Of a stretch of 64,000 bases of DNA, positions 44,201 through 56,494 are shown one piece after another. The notes below the pieces were generated by a model, which was given only the letters and a program-made list of their open reading frames with translations, made no database searches and was not told where the DNA came from. This stretch comes from Kalmusia sp. IMI 367209 (Eukaryota; Ascomycota; Dothideomycetes; Pleosporales; Didymosphaeriaceae): positions 3,844,001 to 3,908,000 of the forward strand of contig JAPEUQ010000004.1 in NCBI GenBank assembly GCA_027946365.1, given 5' to 3'. Both the position numbers and the translations under genes were made by a program. How positions within the stretch are numbered: the first letter of the stretch is position 1; each line of letters opens with the position of its first letter.

Positions 44201-46396
44201 CTCACCCATAAACCGGGAGAACATGTCGTCAGTAAGCCGAGACACGATGGACCATTCGCAACCAAGATCTGTCAAATACTGTTGAGAGCGATTGATACTC
44301 TCCGCGAAGACAGGATTGCTGAGCAGCTCACGTCCCATACCGTGCCACTGCGCCCCCTGACCTGTGAACACAATTCCGAGGTTCAGAAGAGAAGCAGTGC
44401 TGGCTGGACCATGTTCCAGTAACTTTTCTAGGTGATTGACGTCCTGTTGGGTCTCAAGAACGCAGAAAGAATTCCATGTATGCCTTGATCGATACGCAGC
44501 TAGAGTGAATGCATAATCGGAGAAGAACCTTGGCGGGTAATAGCCACGATAGCCTTTGATGTGTGCGCTATGTGCCCGACTCTGCCTTTCGATACCACCT
44601 TTATCAGATGCTGAGAAGACCAACAGCTGCGGCACAAAGGCATCGTGACAATTTCCGGCTACTGTTGGTATATCGTACCCATTCGTATGTGGAACAGTAT
44701 CGGCCGGCTTTGGTGGGATAGTGCGATGTTTTCCACGTAATTGATGTGCCTGAAGGTATGACCTGGCGTCATCGAGTACGACGTGTGCATTGGCTCCGCC
44801 GAAACCAAATGAGTTTACAGAAGCCCGGCGAATTTCGCCTGGAACCGAGGGCCATTCGATACACTCTTGTGGGAATGCGAGTCGGTAAAACTCATCGTCG
44901 ATATTGAAGTTGAGGCGTTCGAAATTGGTGTTCGGCGGGATGATTCCTTTTTCTAATGCCAGAACCGCCTTGATAATTCCAGCAAGGCCACTTGTTCCTT
45001 CAGTATGCCCAATGTTCGATTTCACTGCCCCTACGAACAATGGTTCATTGTCGAAGCGATGTTCCCTGAAACATTCACCAATAGCTTGTGCCTCGATGGG
45101 GTCTCCAATGGCTGTACCAGTTCCGTGGGCCTCGAAGAATCTGGTCTTGCTCATGTCTAGGCCTGTTCCGACTCGGCGATATGTTCCTCTAATGAGCTCA
45201 GCTTGCATCGCACTACTTGGTTGTGTGATTCCCCCGCTCGTCCTTCCATCTTGGTTTGATCCTATAGAACGGATTAACGCCCTGATCTGATCACCAGACT
45301 CTATGGCCTTTGAAAGTGGTTTGATAATCAACGTTGCTACCCCCTCTCCTCGAGCGTACCCATTTGCTCGATGATCGAAACTAAAGCAACGACCATCAGG
45401 AGAAAGGAACCCCATGTTGCTTAGAGATATATTGAGTTCTGGGGATAGGTTGAGATTTGATGCTGCGACAATAGCCATGTCGGTTTGTCCACTCCAGAGT
45501 CCTTGACAGGCCAAGTCCAGTGCCACCATTCCACTTGAGCACGCAGTATCAAGCGTGATACTTGGACCATGTAAATTAAAGAACCAGCTCAAGCGATTAG
45601 AAAGCATTGCGCTGGAAATTCCGGTCGCGGAGTACTTTTGGATTCGCTCTGAGTCGCGAAATGCAGATATCATATAGTCACTGGAAAAGCAACCTACGTG
45701 AACTGATGTCTTGGAGCCAGATATAGTGGCAAGAGATAGACCGCTATTCTCAAGCGCATGGTAGGTCGTTTCCAAAAGCGTCCGTTGGCAGGGATCCATC
45801 GCCTTGGCATCCGCTGGGGAAATAGAAAAGAAGGCGGGATCGAAATCATGGATATCATCTGCCAAAAAGTGGGCGTTCTTGGAGTGTATCTAATCGGTAC
45901 ATAAGTGGCATGTACAAGTCTCAATAGACAATGTGGTGCTTACCGAGCAAGGCTTATTGGCGTTAACGCCGTGGAAGGCATCGATGTTCAACCTCTCTTT
46001 GGGATACTCTCTGGATGCACATCGCTTCTCAACCAACATGTCCCAGAAAGCCTTTTCACTAGTCGCTCCATCTGGAAATTGAAAAGCCATTCCGATGATG
46101 GCGAGAGGCTCCAGATCGACATTGTTGGGCAAGCCTTGAGGCACTGGGCCTGTGAAATTTGTAGCTGGCTGTTGCTGGCTCTGTCCCGGTTGAGTATCGC
46201 CATTTGCCTGCACATTGGCAGTGTGGCTATCGTTTTCTGAGAGGATCTTGGATGTTACATTGACTGGTAGAGGGACCAACTCTTCTTTCGTCAGAAGTTT
46301 CTCCTGTGTAGGGAACTTCAAGAGATCAGAACCATGAACAATATGATTATCTCCGTTGCACAGGTGAGCATCAGAGTAGATGTCGTTTTCGACCAT
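38220..46396 (-). CDS. Highly reducing type I polyketide synthase (KS-AT-DH-CMeT-ER-KR-ACP)
   Basis: Exons 46396-45944, 45889-39539, 39486-39160 and 39062-38220 join in phase to 2657 aa. KS (from about residue 95) has DTACSSG (Cys near 268), EAHGTGTAIGDP and KSNIGHTEG. AT has GHSSGE (Ser near 747). DH has HKVNGTILYPAAG and the LDGMFQLCF aspartate. CMeT has LEVGAGTGG, DVVIADNVLHA and LKPGGKLILREL, so C-methylation is likely. ER has VLVHSAAGGTGQAMVQLAQW. KR has GGLGSIGRSIARWLV and LLSSVAGIFGNGGQANYASG. ACP has SYGVDSLVGLELRNW. No thioesterase or reductase follows the ACP, so release needs another protein. Every catalytic motif is intact. It builds a reduced, methyl-branched chain from malonyl-CoA and SAM; the exact product cannot be read. 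An ATG at 46471 would add 25 residues. Confidence 0.95.
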
Positions 46397-47984
46397 TGTG
46401 TATGGAGTAAATCGCTTTCCCGCTGATGGGAAATATCCATATAACCGCTGTAAGTGACTGAAGACTCCCAAGCTCTCTTTATAAGTCTCGTATTAACGCC
46501 CTACCAACCTTTCTATCCATATAGGAGGGGCCTAATTGTGGCAAGGCATAATAACCACATCGAAATTGGGGGCTGATATCTAAAATAGGCAGATCGAAGT
46601 GTTGCTCGTTATCGTAATTTCCATTGGTGTACCAGCCTTTGCCTCGCATCCTGCACTTGATTGTCGCCGGGCGGCAGTGACAGCGACATGTAGCGCCTAT
46701 GCGTAGGTACCATACCCTTGAAATCACACTGCATAGAGTTCCTTGAACGGAGATGCAGGCTGACGGACTTGGTAACGGCTCGAACATCCAGCGGCAAAAC
46801 CGTATATCACAACGCGCTCATTGCGGGTTGGGGTGCTCAGGGTGAAGTTTATGATCCAGATTGATGGCACTAGGTTCACATCGAGGGAGACAATCATGGT
46901 AAAACCCCTGACATCGCGTCTACGGGCTCTGAGTCTTCTGTCCCCTCCACTCTCCTTGTTCCCAACTTCCAGGAACGCCCGATTCTCCTTCACACCAAAG
47001 GGATTCGGCCCGAAGACCCCATACTTGTGATGTCCCCGGGCTGTCAGTCTCTAGAGAGCTCGATCATCCCGACTGCTAACTTACAAGATAACGACCCCGC
47101 TGAGTGGCTTACTCATACTACGCCTGCTGGTGGCTCCACGTCACTGGTTCCTAATGCTCCGGAGGACGAGCGTCGTGCCTTATCCTCCCTTCCAATGACG
47201 CTGGCTTGATGTTATCCCGCTGCCGATGATGCATACAAAAATCTCGCATGAGCTCGTTACCTTCTGTCGCTGTGACCGCCATTCGACTGGACCACCACCG
47301 AGCGTTAAAACCTAGACTACCGTATAGACTCAAACAATTGGCAATAGTTAGCACGGGAGACGGGAGGGATTCCGGTTGATCAACCAATAGGTCAAGGCAA
47401 TGATGCGGCAGCAAAGACTTTATTGGCTAGGCGTGATCTGCAGCGGAGCCGTCCCCTGCTAGCTATTGCGCAGTGAATGAGTATATACGGTAGGTGCTTG
47501 GAGTTGAAAATGTTGTCTAGGTGCATGTGGCGCGGGTCCTGCCGCCCGACAAGTGAGGTGAGCACCCTTGCTCAACCAAGCCGGCCAAGCGGGCTAGCCT
47601 AGGGCCCCAGCCTTCGCCCGACATGTTACCCTCCGTTCAACCTGCAAACACCAAGGCAGCCTCACCTTACCAGGCCTGCTTGCCAAATCCGGTCCAGACA
47701 CTGCTCTGTTGCTACTCATCAAGGCAGGTAAGAGCGCTGACGTCCAATGAGCGCTATCATCATGCATGCGAACTAAAGTGATCGAGATGTAGTTGTACAT
47801 TACACGACGCGAAATCCGAGAGAACCAATACTCAACTTCCCTCTTATTTCCGGACAACATTCCGGTCATCATTTCAGGTCACTCCATCCCCGACCTCGGT
47901 CCACGGGCTCACTCCAGGGCTCGCTTCACTCCAGACCAAAACAAACCCCTTCGATCAACCTACTCTATCTGCCTCGCCGCAACT
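46397..47984. promoter_or_regulatory. Divergent region between the PKS and LovD-like genes
   Basis: 1.6 kb between head-to-head genes. No domain-bearing frame is present, and the open frame 47793-47984 upstream of the chosen ATG looks like 5' leader. Both promoters are expected here; no specific operator is claimed. Confidence 0.4.
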
Positions 47985-49595
47985 ATGGGTAGTACAGTTA
48001 TGTCAAGACTTACGTCACAGCTCCCTGCGATCTCTTCCATTTTGCAGGCGAGCGGCACACCCGGCCTTTCGGTCGGTGTCTTTGATCATGGACGTACCAT
48101 CTTCACCCATCATTTTAGGAAAAATGCCATCTCTGATACGCCCAACGACAATACGGTGTACTACATCGCCTCCCTCAGCAAGCTTTTAGCCATTTGTGCT
48201 GTGGCAAAGCTGGTAACTGATGGAGTCCTCGATTGGGATGCACCAGTCAGAGAATACTTGCCTACCTTCCAACAACGAGAGGATGATATTGGGATTAAGG
48301 CGACTTTGAGGGACCTCGCGTCAAATCGTACTGGTCTGGCCAATCCAACCTTCTTCTGGGGCCAGCAAAATGGAGAAGCCGTAATTGACAAGAGGGAATT
48401 TGTTAAGACAGCTACGGTCATCGAGGAGCAGAAGCCCTTCCGATCATCGTTTATCTATTCGAACTGGAATTTCATTCTAATACACGCAATCATGGATGAA
48501 GTTACTGGAAAGCCATTCGGTGAGGTCATGCAGGACAGTATTATCTCACCCCTTGGACTGACTCGTACCACTTTCGAGCTCCCAGTATCGAGCAATTGTG
48601 CTGCGCCGTACGCAGTGCGAGACAATGGAAATCACTCCAGGATTCCCACATGCACCTATATTTCGGAAACCGGTCTCTCCGCGGTGGGAGGAGGGAAGAG
48701 TACCTTGTCTGAAATGATGTCAATATACTCGGCGCTTCTCTCCGCGTACGCTTATCAAAAGAAGAACCAAGTGAATGTCACACCAGACTCGCCCTTCACT
48801 CATCTCCGCACAATATTCAAACCCCATATTGTCGTGGACCAACCCAGACCAGAAGCATCGCAAACGTATTGTCTAGGCATGTATCGTACTGAGTTACCAG
48901 GAAACCTCTCTATCGCTAGCCTCAATGCTTTGCTGTTACGCAAGGAGACGCCTCTTTTCGGACTTGACCTCTCGGGAACCGAGGTCTATCATCACACTGG
49001 GAATCTGCCTGGGTACTTCCACAGCATATATCTGCTACCAGGCACTCATAGTGGGGTTGTATGCTTGTCGAATGCAACGCCACTGATGGATCCCACAGAC
49101 TTTAGCGCCCAACTTCTCCTTGGGGCTTTGCTGGGTTCTCGAACCGTGCCTGACTATCCCTCTGTCGCGCTTTCAGCAAGGTCAAATCAATTGAGATGGT
49201 ATGCGCAGTTGGCCAAGTACCTCCAAATTAATCGAACCGACAAACCACCTACGCTACCGCTTATTTCATACTCCGGCGCCTACGCTAATCGTGCGAACAC
49301 TCTCGTGCTAGAAGTCACTGCTGTTGAGCAGGGACTCCACGTCTCTGTTCGAGGCCGACCTTCAACGACGTATCAACTTCGTCCGTGGAATGGCGATACG
49401 TTTTACTGGGAGGCGGATCGAGACAAAGAGGTGTGTGAGAAAGCGATGTGGCCTATCCCGTCGCCACAGTGGCATTTAATCACATTCTGTCTGGGGCAAC
49501 GGGGGGTTGAGACTCTGAAGTGGCAAGTTGATGCTATGGCTGGTGGGCCTGACGCATTTCAGCGACAAGACGAGGCAAGACGCATCAAACTGTAG
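47985..49595 (+). CDS. Beta-lactamase-fold serine hydrolase/acyltransferase (LovD-like class)
   Basis: A single exon of 536 codons from the ATG at 47985 (the frame is open 64 codons further upstream, without conserved sequence). Class C beta-lactamase/PBP motifs are present in order: YIASLSKLLAICAVAKLV (SxxK nucleophile), FIYSNWNFILIHAIMDEVTG (YxN) and YHHTGNLPGYFHSI (HTGxxPG, the KTG equivalent). In lovastatin biosynthesis the related LovD moves a polyketide acyl group from a synthase to an alcohol; other members are esterases or peptidases. The extra C-terminal domain (about 130 residues, from SYSGAYANRANTLVLEV) is a lipocalin-like tail seen in larger family members. It is divergent from the PKS. 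An acyl-transfer role is inference from context. Confidence 0.85.
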   Translation: MGSTVMSRLTSQLPAISSILQASGTPGLSVGVFDHGRTIFTHHFRKNAISDTPNDNTVYYIASLSKLLAICAVAKLVTDGVLDWDAPVREYLPTFQQREDDIGIKATLRDLASNRTGLANPTFFWGQQNGEAVIDKREFVKTATVIEEQKPFRSSFIYSNWNFILIHAIMDEVTGKPFGEVMQDSIISPLGLTRTTFELPVSSNCAAPYAVRDNGNHSRIPTCTYISETGLSAVGGGKSTLSEMMSIYSALLSAYAYQKKNQVNVTPDSPFTHLRTIFKPHIVVDQPRPEASQTYCLGMYRTELPGNLSIASLNALLLRKETPLFGLDLSGTEVYHHTGNLPGYFHSIYLLPGTHSGVVCLSNATPLMDPTDFSAQLLLGALLGSRTVPDYPSVALSARSNQLRWYAQLAKYLQINRTDKPPTLPLISYSGAYANRANTLVLEVTAVEQGLHVSVRGRPSTTYQLRPWNGDTFYWEADRDKEVCEKAMWPIPSPQWHLITFCLGQRGVETLKWQVDAMAGGPDAFQRQDEARRIKL

Positions 49596-50579
49596 AGTGC
49601 AGGTACAGGCAGATTTATACAATTCGATAGCAGAACGTATGCATGATTACCTTTCCTATCACTTGCCGTGCCTCGGGGTGTTACATGGTTCAGATTTACA
49701 TACGCTGCGAGGAGTACGTTGTGCCTTAGCCATCGTTTCTGCATCCGCTCGCATGTGTCAAATCCAGCATTCGTGGTGTGCTCATGCATGCAACCGAAAC
49801 ATTGCCTTAGACTTACAGCCATCCGTACATCTTAGTGCGTTTCAAATCCATTCAAGTCGAGATCGTGAAACTAGGAAGCAGTGAGGAGATTATCGCTCCG
49901 ACCAATGGGGTCCAAAATCTTGTCGAGATTGCGTTTCCCAGTATCGAAGGCGGCAGAGTCACTGGATGATTTGACTATCGGAGATGAGTTTTACCCTCCT
50001 TTACCGCAATATCGAGAGACAGTTGATTATGATATTCAAGGATCTCGAGCTCTTCCTTGTTCTCGTGACAACACATCCTTGTTATGTCTAAGCTCTAACT
50101 CCCCCGGTTCGGCCGGGCCACCTTCCAAAACGCAGCAGGCGGTGTAGAACGCAGGGTTGCAGGCGGCCCCCGCCAAACACCGCTAGCATTTGCTGCGGCG
50201 TGACACCTTTGAATATCACGGTCCCAGCAACTTATCTTCGGGGGATCGACAGTCTGGATACTATACTGCGATTCAAGGCAGCATTGGATTGAATCAATCA
50301 ATCGTTGCTCGGGGTCCGAAGAACAGGCCGTGCTTATTATCACTTTCGGAGATGGAAACAAAGAATTCGAGCATGTGCAAATAGTTAGGCCCAAATTTTA
50401 GTGAAGGCGACTGCGGTCAAACAGTGCAGATGATATACCTGCTCTAGCCAAGCACTTCGATATGTTTATCCCGTCCTCCCAAACAGTTTCTAGTCACGAC
50501 AATACAATAGGACAATAAATGCCAATACTTTCCGCTGATAATATCCATCCGCAAACTCGTGGGGGAGATGCTGCAGTTT
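49596..50579. other. Convergent intergenic region
   Basis: About 1 kb between the 3' ends of the beta-lactamase-like and rhodopsin-domain genes. Short frames only; nothing supported. Confidence 0.4.
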
Positions 50580-51849
50580 TCACTCCCTCAAGCTGACAGT
50601 GTTTCTGTGAGGGACTGATTGCTCATCAATATCGGCAAGACTGTAAGAAGGTGGGTTAATCCTTGTGGTGCTATGCACACTGTATTCTCCGTCGTTAGAC
50701 AATCTCGAACTCTCAATTCCAAAATCTGTGTTTCTCACGACTCCTTTCTTTCCTCCTCTGCTCGAGTCGCGCCATGATACCTTGTTCGTTGATTTTCCAG
50801 ACCCACTAAAGGTACGTGAGACTAGACTCGTGACTCTAATGTCTTTTATGAAGGGTATGGTTTTCTTGAGGGGTCGAATAGAGGGCATTGAAGCTGCAAT
50901 AAGGTATACACCCGGCTCCACCGTGGTCCAGGTCATTGTGGATATACAGTTGTACGTTGGGTCGGCGTAGAGGTCTGTGGTGAAGAAAAATACTATACGG
51001 ATAATGCAGGTAACGATGCCACTGTACACTTCGTCAGTCTCATCTGCAGACTCAGGCCCAATCCGCAAAGAGTTTGTCACTTACAAACTCCCACTAAGGA
51101 ATGTGATGAGGATCCCAATCTTGACTGTCAGGCCCACATGAAGTTTATAGATAGCAGGTAGAGGGAGCCCCAGCAGGATGATGTCCGCGACCATATTGGG
51201 AAAGCCGATATATCTATACGCAGCCATGATGTTTCCACACTTCCCCCCGGGGATCGTTTTGTCCCAGCTGTAGGCTAAAGGCGTACAGATCGAACTCGAG
51301 AGAGCAAGTCCTGCCACAAGATTGACGATGACCAGGACACCACTTGTGTAGGCAGCAATGCGGTATCTTCGAGTGGTGAAAATTCGCATGTAAAGACACA
51401 AAATTGCGAGCTTGGGAAAAGCGACCGATAGATTCCATGTGAATTCTTCGATCTTGCAAATTTTGAGCCATGTCACAATCTTCCCTGGGTCTTCAATTAT
51501 CCACGCAAGGGCATGGCGACCAGCGCCACCAATTTTGACAAACACTAGATCTCTTTGCTTCAGCATTCGATTACGGCAAGAAAGATGTAGAGGAAAGGTC
51601 ATGGGAGAACTTACGTATGCCGTTGACACAATGTGCCATACAAAACACGTATGCAGCGGGCATGAAGAGCCAGAATTCAATGCCGTTGGCCATCTTATTG
51701 AGGATTCGGGACGTAAAGAATAGCGCTATGAACATAGTTTGTAGGACAGCCATCGTGATTGAGACATGTAAAAGGGGAGCGCTGACATTTTCGGTGAAGT
51801 AGGACGGAGGCAGCAAAGCGATGTAAGCGGGATCTACCTTGGTGGACAT
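50580..51849 (-). CDS. Rhodopsin-domain (PTH11-like) seven-helix membrane protein
   Basis: Exons 51849-51615, 51544-51085 and 51021-50580 join in phase to 378 aa. Hydrophobic helices include HVSITMAVLQTMFIALFFTS, FWLFMPAAYVFCMAHCVNG, AFPKLAILCLYMRIFTTRRY (the family's K-x-(A/S)-I-L-x-L-Y-x-R-I-F motif), AYTSGVLVIVNLVAGLAL, NMVADIILLGLPLPAIYKLH (the D-x-x-L-L-x-L-P motif before helix 6) and KIGILITFLSGSFGIVTCII. The soluble C-terminal tail of about 120 residues is Ser/Arg-rich. Fungal proteins of this kind are plasma-membrane receptors or orphan proteins. Members often occur in metabolite clusters without known function. No retinal-binding role is implied. Confidence 0.82.
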
Positions 51850-53034
51850 TTTCTCGCGCCGACAATTTGGCAAACGCGCAGTAGAGCGAAGTAACGTGTA
51901 TTGGTTCTGAAGAGAAGATCGAAACCTTCGAAGGTGTTAATCAAGTTGTAGAATGTGGAGTCGACTTTGTTTGGAAGCGATCATGGGCAGCAACGCTATT
52001 CAGAAGAGGGCAAATATTCGGATTAGCACCTAAAAGAACGCTTTTGTCTGCAGTTTAGAGGGTAAGGCTAGCCGTTGGCCCGTCGCTGTCCGACCCTTGC
52101 GGTGACTATTAAGCGATAAGATGGCCTATGCAATCCTGGTCGCTACTACACCTGGGCTTTGTTCGAGGATTGTCATGGGGTATATTGGCTGTGGCACAGC
52201 TCTTGCTGAAACTTACATGGGCAGATTTTTATTACGTTCCATCCATTCCAAAACCCCGAGCACCCACGAATACTCGGTAGAACAATCTAAGATCGGCAAG
52301 TGTCGGATTGTCATCTTGCTTCTTGTGTATGATCCAGTGCGCAAGGAATCGGACTCACCAAACTTCTGATTCAAAGACGGCTAAATGCTCTAGGGCGGTA
52401 GACGCTCAGCTCACACACATAGATCCTAATCTATTCTAAAACAATTGACATGGTATATACGAAGTAATAGGAAGGCGAATGCCAAGTGATGTGACAGTTG
52501 TTCGGGCCTGCCCGAAGCTAGTTATCCCACCCATTTATAGTACCCTACGCCGGATGACTGCACATGCAACACAATATCAATGTGAAGTACGTGATTGGTT
52601 TGCAACAGTAAGGCCGCATGCACATCCAATGGAGAAGGGCTACGCCAGCCCCCGTATCGTAAACATGCCTGTGGGTTCCGTCGGTACGGGCCGTGCGACG
52701 ATTACGACAGCGAGCGGCTTGCCCTGATTAGGTTCTCGTCATGGACATCAATCAATGCTCCTGCAAGCTATAACCGAGCCTGTGACGAGAGTGGCCATGT
52801 GCATAAACTGGCCTATGGCCTCGCACGTCGCGACATGCACGCTTCGAACTCCGAGAATCCAAACGTATCTCCTCCCGTCCCAATACATCTGACCCCACAG
52901 TCCCCACTTTCGCGGGAAATTGCGGGCGTCTCCACGCATTGTCCGCCGGGAAAAACTTATCGAATGTCTAATATCTCATCATCTACCTAAACCAGTTGAG
53001 GGAGGTTAACGACCACTCTGATCTTTGAGAAACC
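51850..53034. other. Divergent intergenic region
   Basis: 1.2 kb between the rhodopsin-domain gene (minus) and the FSH1-like gene (plus). The open frames near 52480-52990 are short and domain-free. No gene is called. Confidence 0.4.
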
Positions 53035-53890
53035 ATGCGTTTTCTTTGTCTACATGGAATTGGTGTTAGTAATGAGGTACGATCACATATTCACCTTTTA
53101 ATGAGGTGGATCTATACAGGGTCATCCATCTGTGATCTAACTGCCAAGACAGATATTCCAAATGCAGACTGGCATGTTCTCCAATTGCATTGACGTCCTC
53201 CCCTAATATCTATTTTTTCAGCTGCTCTCAGACACGAGCTTGGAGAAGACCATAATTATGAATTTGTTCAGGGTACTATAGAGTGGCCGATGGCGCCAGG
53301 TATGTTGCTGTGAAGTTCTCATGGGCTATGAAGCAATGTAGTGAACTGTTTGCCCAGAACTTGAACACATCTTCGACGCCACAAAGCCCCACTTTGCCTA
53401 CCACAACAACACACCGGAGTCTGCAATAGATGCATTGGAAGCCCTGGATAGATTTTTGGCCTCGGAAACACCCTTTGATGGCATCTTTGCTTTCAGTCAA
53501 GGCGCGGGCCTGGCTCTGATATACACCCGCTACTTTCTTCATTTATACCCAGAGACGCCCTTGCCTTTCCGTTGCTTGCTTCTGTTCTCACCGGTTGGTC
53601 TGTCTGACCCAGTCATCTGGCTTCAGACCGGGGAGTTACGAAAGCTCGTGGGTGCAGGCAGCTTCTTGAATATTCCCGTAGCTGTGGTCATTGGGAAAAA
53701 TGACTTACCACAGGTAAGATTGGAGACTGAAGATATTCACGAGCTTGTTCAAGCTGAAATGGGTTGTTGGAAGTACGTCCATACAGGTGGCCATGATATA
53801 CCGAATGGCAATGCAAAAGAGGAACTGAAGGGCACTGCCAGAGCACTTCGAAGAGCGATTGCGCAAGTGCGAATCATGGAAGAGCGCTAG
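53035..53890 (+). CDS. FSH1/LovG-like serine hydrolase (candidate trans-acting thioesterase)
   Basis: Exons 53035-53076, 53153-53171 (19 bp), 53222-53299 and 53358-53890 join in phase to 223 aa. The start MRFLCLHGIG is the standard first strand and oxyanion loop of the family. IFQMQT, then VQGTIEWPMAP (the E-G-x-x-x-x-P-x-A-P block) follow. GIFAFSQGAGLALIY is the nucleophile elbow (Ser). VIGKNDL supplies the acid, and HTGGHDIP the catalytic His. The intron after the 19-bp exon appears to start with GC (G|GCATGT). FSH1-type hydrolases such as LovG release reduced polyketides from synthases lacking a thioesterase. This PKS has none, so chain release is the likely job. Its 3' end lies 46 bp from that of the MFS gene. 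Confidence 0.87.
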
Positions 53891-53936
53891 TTAATACTAC
53901 TGAGCTGATAATTGTAATCCTCTTACATGCCCCGCA

Positions 53937-55836
53937 TCATGATCGCACCTTTCCTGGCTCCGCGACTTGATTTGTCCACATCATCAGCGTCGTCGGCACC
54001 TGAGCGACTGCGAAACCCACAAGCATCTTAATCTGCAGTTTATACCCCTCGGAAAATATGCCTCTTACTTTCTCTAGTGAGCTCCTCTCAAGTGAGTTGA
54101 TAGATTCCGTCTTTTCGAGTAAGTGCTGTACATTTTCCGGCGGGAGTACCTCGAGTAACTGAGCTCGTATTTGCGGTGTAGATAGAGATGCGGCAATCGA
54201 TAGCCCGATAAGACCACCCAACATCCGGAACTGAGAGATAGCGGCTGTTCCGGTGGCTATATATTCATCAGTCGACCAACCAATAGATCAGTTGTCAGAC
54301 TTACCAAGGTCTTTCTTATCCATAACATATGGTACTAAGAGAGTAAGTGCCGCATTTATGAAACCCACCCCGAGGCCTGTTAGAACCTGATAGGCGTATT
54401 GTACTTTATCAATCTCAAACCTATCGTTGATTCTAGTTAAAAGCACCAATCCAATAACCTGCAAGATTGCTCCGAAGAGGATCACCCAACAGGGAGGAAT
54501 TTTCAGCTTGCCCATCAGTGCTGCGGCAACTGACGATCCGCCTGCTACTAGAACTCCGAAAGAAAGGAGCTTGGTAGCCGCAGAAAAAGGTGAAAGACCA
54601 TGTACTGTCATAAATCTCTGAGGAATCTGGACAGTGCAGACGTAGAGAACGGCTCCGACGAGAAAGGTATTTCTGATTGTCGTATCAGTCAAAGATAGCA
54701 TTTCCTTGCGTACTACCTACATAATCATCCCTACCCGAATGCGGCTTTGGAAGAATCGCCATGGGAAAACAGGTTCCGGATATTCGCGACGCATAGTGAC
54801 AAACCATTCCCAGACAAGGAACACAGCAATCAAGGGAATACTGCACAGTATCAAGGATAAGACCACAGCAGACCTCCAGGAAAACCCGATCTCTGCCTGT
54901 TGAAGGCCAGTGGATAAGAGTATCGAGGCGCCAAGAAGAGTGGTTGATCCTAATACGTCGACCTTGCGACGCGATGTGGGAGAGATCATGTGTGCAAACC
55001 CTTCGTTACGGGATCCGGTCAAGGTTCCGCTCCCCAGTCTTCGTGGGAAGACAAAGTATATTGTGGGCAGAAATACGACACATACTGGAACACTTGAATA
55101 AGTTATTAAGAAGCCGATAACATGTCGCAACACAGAGGACTTACTTTAGGAGAAAGATCCATCGCCAGGTTCCGCCTTCTGTAATGGCACCACCCAACAA
55201 TGGGCCGGCAATTACTGCAACTGCAATGACAGTGGTGAAGATGCTCATATACACAGGCCATAGGCAAGGTGGATATAACTCGAAGAGAGATACCTGTGCC
55301 ATCGCAAAGATACCACATGCACCAATTCCCTGGATCCAGCGGAACTGGATGAGTTGTAACAGGCTCTGGCTCGCACCACACAGTGCGGAAGAGATTGTAA
55401 AGATTACTAGGCATACAAGCAGAGCGAAGCGCCGCCCAGTTATGTCCGACCATTTTGCCCATATCATTTGGAATCCTAAGAGAATTAGTTTATTGCAGTA
55501 GTCGCGACTAAGACCGGGAAAGTTACCGCAGTAGGTCAACATGTAAGCCGTGAACACCCAAGAGCTTTTTTCATACCCTCCAAACTGATCGATGATGCTA
55601 AGTAGTGTTGTGCTTGCGATTGATGATTCCATCTGGACCAAAAAAACTAAGATTAGAAGACTTAGCGTTGCTAAATGGAGTCGCCACCCATGCAAGTGTT
55701 GATCCTCAGCTTCTGCAAAATCCGCAGAGCCTTGATCGTGGCTCCCCTCATTCTTGGGGCCTTCTGTGAATTCTTTGTCGGAAGCGACTACCCCTCTTTC
55801 AGCTGTTATTGTTGTTTCAGACTTGGGGAATGTCAT
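53937..55836 (-). CDS. MFS exporter, 14-helix drug:H+ antiporter type
   Basis: Exons 55836-55527, 55475-55145, 55092-54721, 54672-54305 and 54256-53937 join in phase to 566 aa. A charged cytosolic N-terminus (about 50 residues) precedes the first helix LHLATLSLLILVFLVQMES. SSWVFTAYMLTYCGFQMIWA and KWSDITGRRFALL (motif A, here K-W-S-D-x-x-G-R-R) follow, then RWIQGIGACGIFAMAQVS and IAGPLLGGAITEGGTWRWIF (motif C region). The helices continue to MWTNQVAEPGKVRS. The intron at 54720-54673 removes an in-frame TAG. Such transporters export the cluster product or a toxin across the plasma membrane and often provide self-protection. It is divergent from the P450 gene. Confidence 0.92.
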
Positions 55837-56494
55837 GGTGTTGCAGGTTGAGTGAGATTGAGGTAAAACGGAAAAATACCAATTCTGGTGGCAACCGTAA
55901 AAGACGATACTATTCGAGTAAAAATCGATGCTAGATCCCCACTATGTAGGACGCTTCACAGAACCTCGTCTTTTGGGGGCCTGTTGCAGGGGTTCATAAC
56001 CCTCTTTGCACATGTGATTAAATTTATATGATAGGTACCGAGGGTGGAGATGCCCGTTATACCAAGAGAAATACATTGCGAGACAATAGAGTCCGCGTCG
56101 CTAGGGTGGATGCATGTAGATGGCACAGCTGTCACGCGAGGTCCGTGTCATAGCAGGGTACCACTCACATGCACTGCATGTGTTCACCGCGATTTAGCCC
56201 CAATGAGGATATGTGAGGTCCCCAGTCAAACGGGCGCTGCAGCACGGCGCGGTCGCCCAGGGCGTCCGTGGCGCAAACCCCTCGTGGGCAGATCTTTCGT
56301 TTTAAGATGTGCATTTGGGGGCGCTTTCTGGTCTCTTGGCAGTGCACTTAAAAAAGACCAGTCGCTTCGCACTTTATCCAGTACAACAGATTCAGTCCCC
56401 ATCAAGTCATGTTCTAGTGTCTCCGCTTCCGGTCTCATCTAAAATCTTAGTGTTTTCCTTACACAGCGTGTGTTGATTCGCAACACAGCCCACA
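55837..56494. promoter_or_regulatory. Divergent promoter region of MFS and P450 genes
   Basis: 658 bp between head-to-head starts. The short frames inside are antisense pairs. Shared control is inferred from layout only. Confidence 0.35.

Noticed and set aside
39732..45290. Plus-strand open frames of 60-134 codons within the PKS gene
   Set aside because: Antisense shadows of a strongly conserved coding sequence.
38220..46396. PKS-NRPS hybrid using the nearby proline supply
   Set aside because: The protein ends after the ACP; no condensation, adenylation or release domain is present in the window.
46479..46997. Small minus-strand frames upstream of the PKS as extra PKS exons
   Set aside because: No PKS-like sequence and no phase-compatible splice join to the KS exon.
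54715..54720. In-frame TAG in the MFS gene as a nonsense mutation
   Set aside because: A 48-bp intron with GTAGGT donor, TGACTGAT branch and CAG acceptor removes it and restores the expected helix.
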